Assembly: GCA_947630235.1 (NCBI GenBank)
Contig: CANRGN010000019.1
Coordinates: forward strand, 1 to 35,454
Length of the DNA: 35,454 nt
Source of the DNA: an uncultured Clostridia bacterium
GTDB taxonomy: Bacteria; Bacillota; Clostridia; TANB77; CAG-508
Reading direction: 5' to 3'
In this document: positions 29,328 through 35,454 of the stretch, piece by piece
Numbering within the stretch: position 1 is the stretch's first letter
Layout of the letters: each line of letters opens with the position of its first letter
The notes under the pieces: generated by a model
What the model saw: only the letters and a program-made list of their open reading frames with translations
Database searches by the model: none
What the model was told of the DNA's origin: nothing
Position numbers and translations under genes: made by a program

Positions 29328-30080
29328 TCAAAAGGAAATACTTAATTCTACAGGACAATGATCACTTCCATAAATATCTGTATGAATTTTTGCATCTTGT
29401 ATTTTATCTTTTATTTTTTCAGATACAATAAAATAATCTATTCTCCATCCTATATTTTTTTCTCTTGAATTTCTCATATATGACCACCAAGAAAATTCTT
29501 GTTTATCTGGATATAAATATCTATAAGAATCAACAAAACCTTTTTTTAATAAATTAGTCATCTCTGTTCTTTCTTCTATTGTAAATCCTGCATTTCCAAT
29601 ATTTGTTTTCGGATTTTTTAAATCTATTTCATTATGAGCAACATTTAAATCTCCACATAAAATAACAGGTTTTTTCTTATCTAAATTTTTCAAATAATTT
29701 CTAAAATCTTTTTCCCATTCTACTCTATATTCTAATCTGGTTAATTCTCTTTGAGCATTAGGCGTATAACAATTTACTAGAATAAAATTATTAAATTCTA
29801 ATGTTATAACTCGTCCTTCTTTGTCATGCTTTTCTATCCCTATTCCGTAACTTACTTTTTGAGGTTCTATTTTTGTAAAAATAGCTGTTCCAGAATAGCC
29901 TTTCTTTTCTGCATAATTAAAATAAGTTTTATATCCATCCAGATTAACTTCTAACTGACCTTCTTGCATTTTAGTTTCTTGTATACAAAATATATCACTG
30001 TCTAATTTTAAAAAATTTTCTAAAAAACCTTTATTATAAACAGCTCTTAATCCATTTACATTCCAAGATATTAATTTCAT
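29328..30080 (-). CDS. xth: Exodeoxyribonuclease III (AP endonuclease, ExoA/Xth type)
   Basis: A 250-residue Mg-dependent AP endonuclease/3'-exonuclease of base excision repair. All key motifs are present: MKLISWNVNGLRAV (Asn7), CIQETKM (metal-binding Glu near 34), NYAEKKGYSGTAIF, VNCYTPNAQ (Tyr/Asn), ILCGDLNVAHNEIDL (catalytic Asp/Asn), WWSYMRNSREKNIGWRIDYF and the terminal SDHCPVEL (catalytic Asp-His). I start it at ATG 30080, where homologues begin (MKLISWN), with AAGGAAG upstream; an upstream in-frame extension to 30125 encodes a non-conserved MIIIIFI leader. It has its own promoter in the gap after yraN. Confidence 0.95.
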   Translation of the reverse strand: MKLISWNVNGLRAVYNKGFLENFLKLDSDIFCIQETKMQEGQLEVNLDGYKTYFNYAEKKGYSGTAIFTKIEPQKVSYGIGIEKHDKEGRVITLEFNNFILVNCYTPNAQRELTRLEYRVEWEKDFRNYLKNLDKKKPVILCGDLNVAHNEIDLKNPKTNIGNAGFTIEERTEMTNLLKKGFVDSYRYLYPDKQEFSWWSYMRNSREKNIGWRIDYFIVSEKIKDKIQDAKIHTDIYGSDHCPVELSISF

Positions 30081-30114
30081 ATTATTTTTCTTCCTTATCA
30101 TATTTATAAATATA

Positions 30115-30143
30115 ATTATAATCATATTTTTTTAATAATGCAA
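30115..30143 (-). promoter_or_regulatory. Promoter of exonuclease III gene
   Basis: On the minus strand TTGCAT (30143-30138), a 17-bp spacer and TATAAT (30120-30115), about 35 bp before the ATG at 30080. Confidence 0.65.
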
Positions 30144-30177
30144 ATTTATTTTTATTTATTTTTATAATACAAATTTT

Positions 30178-30528
30178 TTATAATACATCTTTAACATGAT
30201 TAATTTTTATTTTATGATTTATTAATAAAACCTCTATAATATCAAATCTAACAGGTATATTATATAAATTATTTTTATATAAGTAATACTCTGCTGTAAA
30301 ATATAAATGTTTTTTCTTATAATAATTCACCGCTTCAATAGGCATTCCGTAAGATATATTTCTTCTAGTTTTTACTTCGCAAAAAATAATTGTTTTTTTA
30401 AATTTTGCAATTATATCTATTTCTCCTTGAAATGAATAAAAATTTCTACATATTATTTCATATCCATTTTTTATTAAAAAATTAACAGCCTGTTGTTCTC
30501 CCCAATTTCCTAAATCTCTATTATGCAT
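30178..30528 (-). CDS. yraN: YraN / UPF0102 family nuclease-fold protein
   Basis: 116 residues, full family length. N-terminal RDLGNWGEQQAVNFLIKNGYEII followed by NFYSFQGEIDIIAKFKKTIIFCEVKTRR, the E-x-D...E-V-K signature of the restriction-endonuclease-like (PD-(D/E)XK) fold, then GMPIEAVNYYKKKHL and RFDIIEV. It overlaps dprA by 8 bp, which suggests coupled translation. The family commonly sits next to dprA and comM, and may act in DNA processing; a defined reaction is not established. Confidence 0.93.
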   Translation of the reverse strand: MHNRDLGNWGEQQAVNFLIKNGYEIICRNFYSFQGEIDIIAKFKKTIIFCEVKTRRNISYGMPIEAVNYYKKKHLYFTAEYYLYKNNLYNIPVRFDIIEVLLINHKIKINHVKDVL

Positions 30529-31396
30529 TTTCCTCCTTTAATTTATAACCATTTCCAAAATCTTTAATAATAATATCATCTAATTCCATCATTGTAAGTA
30601 TATTGGTTATTTCTATTATTGTTTTATTTTTTATATTTCTATTAATTTCTTCTATATTGCAAGATTTGTTCTTTAATAAATTATATATTTCTAAATATTC
30701 ACTTTTTACTTTTTTCACAGAAATACTTTTCCTCTTTTTGTTCAAAAACTGTGGATAAAAATTTAAAATATCAGAAATATCAGTTACTAAATTAGCTCCT
30801 TCTTTTATAAATCTATTAGTTCCTACACTATATGTATCATCTAATTTTCCTGGTATTGCAAAAATAGGTTTCTTTTGCTCTATAGCATATTTTACAGTTA
30901 TCCCTGTTCCACTTCTATGCCCTGCTTCTATTACCAATATTCCATTTGAAAGTCCACTAATAATTCTATTTCGCTTAGGAAAAACTTTACAATTATATTC
31001 TATATCTGGTAAACATTCAGTTATTACTAAACCATTTGATTCTAATATATCATTAAATAATTTTATATTTTCTATAGGATATATATTATTTAAACCTGTA
31101 CCTAAAACAGCTATAGTAGGACTATTATACTTTAATGCAATTTTATGAGCCTCAGCATCTGTTCCTAATGCCATTCCACTAATAATAGTAATATTTCTTA
31201 ATGCTATCTCTTTTGCAAATTTCTTTACGTATTTTTTTCCATAATTTGTTATGTATCTAGTTCCTATAATAGCAATCATATCTTCTTTTAATAAATCTAT
31301 ATTACCAATGGCATATAATTGTTTAGGGGAATTTTTAATTTTTTTTAACTTTTCAGGATATAAATTATCTTTATAATCTATTTTTATATATTTCAT
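30521..31396 (-). CDS. dprA: DNA processing protein DprA
   Basis: 291 residues. It loads RecA on incoming single-stranded DNA during transformation. The Rossmann-type core is visible: AIIGTRYITNYGKKYV, IISGMALGTDAEAHK, TIAVLGTGLNNIYP, CKVFPKRNRIISGLSNGILVIEAG, SGTGITVKYAIEQKKPIFAIPG and VGTNRFIKEGA. A C-terminal winged-helix part (IYNLLKNKSCNIEEINRNI) ends the protein. Its start codon overlaps the comM stop by one base, and its end overlaps yraN, so the three are one operon. The N-terminal extension before the core is short, as in many clostridia. Confidence 0.95.
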   Translation of the reverse strand: MKYIKIDYKDNLYPEKLKKIKNSPKQLYAIGNIDLLKEDMIAIIGTRYITNYGKKYVKKFAKEIALRNITIISGMALGTDAEAHKIALKYNSPTIAVLGTGLNNIYPIENIKLFNDILESNGLVITECLPDIEYNCKVFPKRNRIISGLSNGILVIEAGHRSGTGITVKYAIEQKKPIFAIPGKLDDTYSVGTNRFIKEGANLVTDISDILNFYPQFLNKKRKSISVKKVKSEYLEIYNLLKNKSCNIEEINRNIKNKTIIEITNILTMMELDDIIIKDFGNGYKLKEENA

Positions 31397-32919
31397 TAAC
31401 TTTTATCTAAACATCTATATTGAATTGCTTCTGTAATATGTACAGCTTCAATATTCTCCTTTCCATCTAAATCTGCAATTGTTCTAGCTAATTTTAATAT
31501 TCTAGAATATGCCCTTGCACTAAATTTGAATTTTTCAAACGCTTTTTGCATAATATTTTCTGATTCCAAATTCAGTGTGCAAAATTTTCGAATTAATTTA
31601 GGAGTTAGTTCGGAATTTGAAAATATTCCTAAATTATTATATCTTTCATTTTGAATTTTTCTTGCTTTATCTACTCTACTTTTTATTTCTTCTGATGATT
31701 CACTAACACTATTTTTAAAATTATTATATTTTACACTTGGTACATCTATTTGAATATCAATTCTATCTAATAAAGGACCGCTAATTCTAGCTCTATACAT
31801 ATTTCTTTTTCTTTCATCACAAGTACATTCCTTTTCCGAGCTTCCATAATATCCACAAGGACACGGATTCATACTAGCAATTAGCATAAAATTGCAAGGA
31901 TATGATAAACTTGCGCCTACTCTACTTATAGTAACTACTCTATCTTCTAATGGACCTCTTAATACTTCTAATGTGTTTCTACTAAATTCTGGCAGCTCAT
32001 CTAAAAATAATACTCCATTATGAGCTAAACTTATTTCACCAGGTTTTGGAATTTTCCCACCACCAATAATTCCATGTGGAGAAATTGTATGGTGAGGACT
32101 TCTAAAAGGTCTTCTTGTAATTAGTGCTTCATTTTCACCTTTAATTTTTCCAGCTATACTATGAATTTTCGTTATTTGCAAAGATTCTTCAAAAGTTAAA
32201 TCTGGCAAAATTGTAGTAACTCTTCTAGCCATCATTGTTTTTCCAGAACCTGGAGCACCAACTAATAAACAATTATGACTTCCCGCAGCAGCTACTTCTA
32301 AAGCTCTTTTTACATTTTCTTGTCCTGATACTTCTGAAAAATTTAATATATCTTTTTCTGTTTTTTTAAAAAATTTTTCTATATCAACAATAGTTCTTTG
32401 TAAATTAATTTTTTTATTTAAAAAATTTACTACTTGAATTAAATTAGAAACTCCATATACTTCTAAATTTTGTACAACAGCTGCTTCATTAGCATTTTCT
32501 ATAGGAACAATTACTTTTTTTATTCCATATTTCAATGCTTCAATACATATTGGAAGAACTCCATTTACTTTTCTTACAGATCCATCTAAAGCTAATTCAC
32601 CAATAAAAATTGTATCATTAAATTCTCCTTCTGATAATATTCCTGTAGATGCTAAAACTCCTACTGCAATAGGCAAATCTAGCATTGCACCTTCTTTTCT
32701 TATATCTGCAGGTGATAAATTAACTATATATTTTTTATTAAAGAATTCTATTCCAGAATTTTTTATTGCAGATTTTATTCTTTCTCTTGATTCTTTTATA
32801 CTAGCATCTGGTAAACCTACAATTTCCCAACTAGGCATTCCTTCTGTAATATCTACTTCTATTGTAATAATTATTCCATCTAATCCTTGAAGCGCTATTG
32901 TTTTTATATTTGATAACAA
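31396..32919 (-). CDS. comM: ComM / YifB, Mg-chelatase-like AAA+ ATPase
   Basis: 507 residues, full length. An N-terminal Lon-S16-like domain (IITIEVDITEGMPSWEIVGLPDASIKESRERIKSAIKNSG) is followed by the AAA+ core with Walker A GAPGSGKT (about 221), RRPFRSPHHTIS, Walker B VLFLDELPEF and the Cys motif NPCPCGYYG (about 352) with a second CTC. A C-terminal helical domain follows (FSARAYSRILKLARTIADL). ComM drives branch migration during recombination of transformed DNA. Start is TTG, with AGGAGG 9 bp upstream. First gene of the comM-dprA-yraN unit. A TTGCAA / TATAAT pair (32969-32974, 32944-32949) may be its promoter, but its 19-bp spacer is long. Confidence 0.95.
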   Translation of the reverse strand: MLSNIKTIALQGLDGIIITIEVDITEGMPSWEIVGLPDASIKESRERIKSAIKNSGIEFFNKKYIVNLSPADIRKEGAMLDLPIAVGVLASTGILSEGEFNDTIFIGELALDGSVRKVNGVLPICIEALKYGIKKVIVPIENANEAAVVQNLEVYGVSNLIQVVNFLNKKINLQRTIVDIEKFFKKTEKDILNFSEVSGQENVKRALEVAAAGSHNCLLVGAPGSGKTMMARRVTTILPDLTFEESLQITKIHSIAGKIKGENEALITRRPFRSPHHTISPHGIIGGGKIPKPGEISLAHNGVLFLDELPEFSRNTLEVLRGPLEDRVVTISRVGASLSYPCNFMLIASMNPCPCGYYGSSEKECTCDERKRNMYRARISGPLLDRIDIQIDVPSVKYNNFKNSVSESSEEIKSRVDKARKIQNERYNNLGIFSNSELTPKLIRKFCTLNLESENIMQKAFEKFKFSARAYSRILKLARTIADLDGKENIEAVHITEAIQYRCLDKS

Positions 32920-32983
32920 ATTTTTAAACCTCCTTTAAAATAAATTATAAAAAAAATTGGTTAGCTATTTGCAAAAATAAGCA

Positions 32984-33017
32984 TAAAAAAAGAGAGCAAT
33001 CTAAAATTGCCCCCTTT
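32984..33017 (-). terminator. Terminator of the 3D-domain protein gene
   Basis: The minus-strand RNA AGGGGGCAAU (33015-33006) pairs with AUUGCUCUCU (33000-32991), including two G-U pairs, with loop UUUAG and a following U6 run. Confidence 0.85.
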
Positions 33018-33029
33018 TTTAATATTTAA

Positions 33030-33998
33030 TTAATATATATAACATTCTAAATTTCTTCTACCAAAATTTATACATTCTGCATAAGTATCCATATACACAT
33101 CTATTCTATTATTTGATATTGCTCCACCTCTATCTTCTACAACAAACCATCCACCATTTGGTTGATTAGCAAAATATGGTATATAAACAACTGTACCAAT
33201 TGGATAAGCACTTCCTGCAGCTATTGTATACCATGAAGATGCTGGTTTTCCTGAAGATGTAATTCCATATCCAGCACTTCCTGCAGCTTTTCCACATGTA
33301 GAAGCTGTATATGCAGATACATTCATTGTAACTACTTTTGCTTCTCCATTTTGTGCATTAGCAGCTATTGTAGCAGTACTTCTTGGAGCACTAGCTCTTG
33401 ATGCTATTTTTGTAGATATTTGAATAATTTTATCAACTGGCTCTTTGATAATTTGCTCTGAAATAAGCGATTTTTCAATTTCTACATCATTTTGATATTT
33501 AACTTTATATTTTGTTTCCTTTAATCCATTTTGTCCTTCTTGAATAACTTTATCTGTAGTTTCTGTTCCTGTAGTTGAGATATCTTTTGTAACTGTTTCA
33601 TAAGGAATTTCTTCTTGCTCTGTTATAATTTTTTCTGTTACTGTTACATAATTTCCTAGTATTTCTTCTTTAGATACATCTGAAACTTCTTCAGCAACAA
33701 CAATTGGCTCATCTGTTACTTTACTTATTACTATTTTTTTTGTAAAATCAATATTTGAATCACTACTTGGTGTAACTTTTTCATCATCCTGTAATATAAT
33801 GTAATTATCTTCTAGAATTTTACCTACATTTGTTTCAGAAGTAACTAAAGATAATTCACTATCATCTGAACATACAATAGTAATTGTATTTAAATTTGAT
33901 TTTCCTGCAACAACGCCAATTGTTAACATAGCAATTAAAATAATACTTATGAAAACGACTCTTCTAATTATCTTTATTGATAATTTATCTTTTTTCAT
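33030..33998 (-). CDS. YabE-like cell-wall protein with G5 and 3D (double-psi beta-barrel) domains
   Basis: 322 residues. An N-terminal signal anchor (about 10-31) is followed by one DUF348-like segment (NTITIVCSDDSELSLVTSETNVGKILEDN), a G5 domain (about 118-190, with TEKIITEQEEIPYETVTK and KYKVKYQNDVEIEKSLISEQIIKEP) and a C-terminal 3D domain. The latter shows VTMNVSAYTAS, YGITSSGKPA, YPIGTVVYIP and EDRGGAISNNRIDVYMDTYAEC with the three conserved Asp residues. The 3D domain is related to lytic transglycosylases (MltA, Rpf-associated), so a peptidoglycan-remodelling role outside the membrane is likely. RBS AGGGGGG upstream and a near-consensus promoter suggest strong expression. Confidence 0.9.
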   Translation of the reverse strand: MKKDKLSIKIIRRVVFISIILIAMLTIGVVAGKSNLNTITIVCSDDSELSLVTSETNVGKILEDNYIILQDDEKVTPSSDSNIDFTKKIVISKVTDEPIVVAEEVSDVSKEEILGNYVTVTEKIITEQEEIPYETVTKDISTTGTETTDKVIQEGQNGLKETKYKVKYQNDVEIEKSLISEQIIKEPVDKIIQISTKIASRASAPRSTATIAANAQNGEAKVVTMNVSAYTASTCGKAAGSAGYGITSSGKPASSWYTIAAGSAYPIGTVVYIPYFANQPNGGWFVVEDRGGAISNNRIDVYMDTYAECINFGRRNLECYIY

Positions 33999-34027
33999 AA
34001 AAATTGTCCCCCCTAAGTGACATTGCT

Positions 34028-34056
34028 ATTATACTCTGTTTTATATTTTTTGTCAA
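34028..34056 (-). promoter_or_regulatory. Near-consensus sigma-A promoter of the 3D-domain gene
   Basis: On the minus strand a perfect TTGACA (34056-34051), a 17-bp spacer and a perfect TATAAT (34033-34028), about 30 bp before ATG 33998. Confidence 0.9.
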
Positions 34057-34470
34057 ATATAATATTTTTTGGAAAATCCGAACAAGTACATATATAAGTG
34101 TTTACAAACAAAATATTTTTTTTTCAAATTTTTATTTTTTTTCTTTGAAATTGTCGAATTTGTTTGTTTATAATTGATTTGCAAGCATATTTGTCATTTT
34201 GTTTTTTGTATTGGAAATTATATGAGTTTTATATTTTTTAAATTTTTATATTTTTTAATTTTTATATTTTTTATTTTTATTTTTTAATTTTTATATTTTT
34301 ATAATTTTTTTATATTAAAAATATATTTAAATAAATTCTTTTATCTAAAAAATTTTTTCTCATAATTATAAGATTATTTTTAATTTTTTCAATCATATCC
34401 AATAAAAGGTGAATTGTAAAAGTAAAATATAGTTTGTAAAACTAAAATAAAATGTAAGATTAATATAAAG

Positions 34471-34517
34471 AAAATAAGCATTTTTTTGATTTTGTATATT
34501 GAAAAAATGCTTATTTT
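34471..34517. terminator. Perfect 16-bp inverted repeat, possible bidirectional terminator or IS-associated hairpin
   Basis: AAAATAAGCATTTTTT (34471-34486) and AAAAAATGCTTATTTT (34502-34517) are separated by a 15-base loop. The A/T-rich stem ends fit a terminator. It could also belong to the end of the transposon. Confidence 0.5.
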
Positions 34518-34561
34518 AGTGTAAAATTTAAATAAAGTTTAGAAAAAATTGCATAACAAAT

Positions 34562-34612
34562 AAGCAAAATTAATGTTATTTTTTTAGTGTAAGACTAACA
34601 TTTACTTTGCTT
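34562..34612. terminator. Imperfect hairpin downstream of the transposase
   Basis: AAGCAAAATTAATGTTA (34562-34578) pairs with TAACATTTACTTTGCTT (34596-34612), 15 of 17 positions. It is 66 bp after the transposase stop; a terminator or part of the IS end is possible. Confidence 0.4.
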
Positions 34613-34677
34613 GTTTAGAGTTCAACGGAACATATGAAATTAACGCAAGTGTTTCTGATTTTTAATTTTTTTTTAGT

Positions 34678-35454
34678 TTATTTAATTTTTAAAAGATATG
34701 GTTGTAGTGTAACCATGTCTTTTTCAATCTTTTGTATATTCAATTTCTTTAGAACTTCATCACCATAAAAGTATGTAAATACCTCATATGGAGTTCTTCC
34801 ACCTAAAATAGATCTTGGAACTGAATTTATGTGAGAAAACATTAAATTTAAATCATCTTGAGTTAATTTATCTAATTTTCTTTTGTTTGGTAAAATATTT
34901 CTAATAAAGTTATGATTATTTTCAACATGAGGTTTTTGGTCGGGTCTTTGTGTGTCACAATAAAATATATGTCCTCTTGATTCATCTGTTTGATAATTGT
35001 TCTCAAATAAATCATATTTTTCAAATTCAGAACATCTATCAGTAAGCAATAAAGAAAAATGAGTATAATAATCATCTTCCAGTAATTCCTGAAGTTTATC
35101 TAATGTACTTGCCATTGATCCAGAAGTTTTCTCACTATGTAGAAAACCTATCATTAAACCAGTATATTCAAATATAAATGTTTGAATATATGGACCGGAT
35201 TGACTATTGTAAACAGTATCCATTTCAGTTGTGCTTTCAAATGGATGAGATTTTGCATACTCTAAATAATCCTTGTATTCTCGACCTTTATAATTAACTG
35301 GCTGTCTTCTTTTCTTTAATATTTTTGATTTAACTTTTCTACTAACTTTTTTTCTTAAAGAAAAATTATCGATACCAAACTCTTTAAAAAGTCCCATTTC
35401 TATGTAAGTGTATAATGTTTTTGAACATTGAGTAATTTCTTTATGATTTTCCAG
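34678..35454 (-). mobile_element. IS30-family transposase, 5' end cut by the window
   Basis: The frame is open from the window edge (LENHKEITQCSKTLYTYIEMGLFKEFG...) to the stop at 34678, giving 258 codons; an annotation starting at ATG 35397 would be artificially short. The C-terminal DDE catalytic domain is visible: STTEMDTVYNSQSGPYIQTFIF (first Asp), LLTDRCSEF (second Asp), HVENNHNFIRNILP (Glu), then NLMFSHINSVPRSILGGRTPYEVF and the IEKD-x-VTLQPYLLK end typical of IS30 relatives. The usual TDRGSEF reads TDRCSEF here. The N-terminal helix-turn-helix part lies outside. I could not define terminal inverted repeats. Confidence 0.85.

Larger units (their letters stand above)
33999..34677. other. 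Intergenic region with strong promoter, low-complexity tract and two hairpins
   Basis: 679 bp. It holds the promoter at 34028-34056, a low-complexity run of T/A words (TTTTTATATTTTTTAATT-like, about 34228-34320) and the hairpins at 34471-34517 and 34562-34612. No coding region is apparent. The right part may contain the left end of the IS element. Confidence 0.55.

Overview
The window is very AT-rich DNA from a Gram-positive (monoderm) bacterium, most likely an uncultured gut-type clostridium or other low-GC Firmicute. The evidence is LPXTG surface proteins with a class C sortase, a YabE-like 3D-domain protein, a DUF1836 regulator, a comM-dprA-yraN block, AGGAGG-type ribosome binding sites and strong A/T-flanked terminators. 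Nearly all genes lie on the minus strand. This is inferred from gene families; no 16S or other marker is present.

Layout, left to right. 1-206: a terminator for a plus-strand gene outside the window. 207-3198: a minus-strand pair, an XpaC-like protein followed by a large SF2 helicase whose reading frame needs one +1 shift. 3585-20181: three tandem paralogues of a giant (1681-1743 aa) LPXTG-anchored adhesin with a VWA domain split by a LamG-like insertion. Paralogue 1 (3585-8816) is continuous, paralogue 2 (9497-14543) needs one +1 shift and paralogue 3 (15023-20181) needs two. 20433-23743: an operon of major pilin, class C sortase and a pilin-like accessory protein. Pilin, sortase and three candidate tip adhesins together look like a sortase-assembled pilus locus. 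23934-25653: a divergent flavin oxidoreductase / DUF1836 pair. 26368-28068: an unrecognised coiled-coil protein with a poly-Asp tract. 28099-32919: AI-2E-type permease, exonuclease III, YraN, DprA and ComM. 33030-33998: a 3D-domain cell-wall protein with a near-consensus promoter. 34678-35454: an IS30-type transposase cut by the window edge.

The main observation: reading both strands by eye, I found the codon CGG in frame only four times in all the credible genes. All four are exactly the places where the frame must move +1 (1009-1011, 14445-14447, 19152-19154, 20086-20088). CGG occurs more than thirty times out of frame in the same genes, so the trinucleotide itself is not forbidden. At each site the zero frame stops 3 to 5 codons after CGG. 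Skipping one base restores the full conserved protein, and CGG+N always becomes a Gly codon (GGN). In two adhesin paralogues the site is at the same position, just after the signal peptide, and paralogue 1 has the matching Gly with no extra base. This fits an unassigned or starved CGG codon that triggers +1 frameshifting (or quadruplet decoding), possibly gating adhesin and helicase expression. Frequency, efficiency and regulation cannot be seen from this window.
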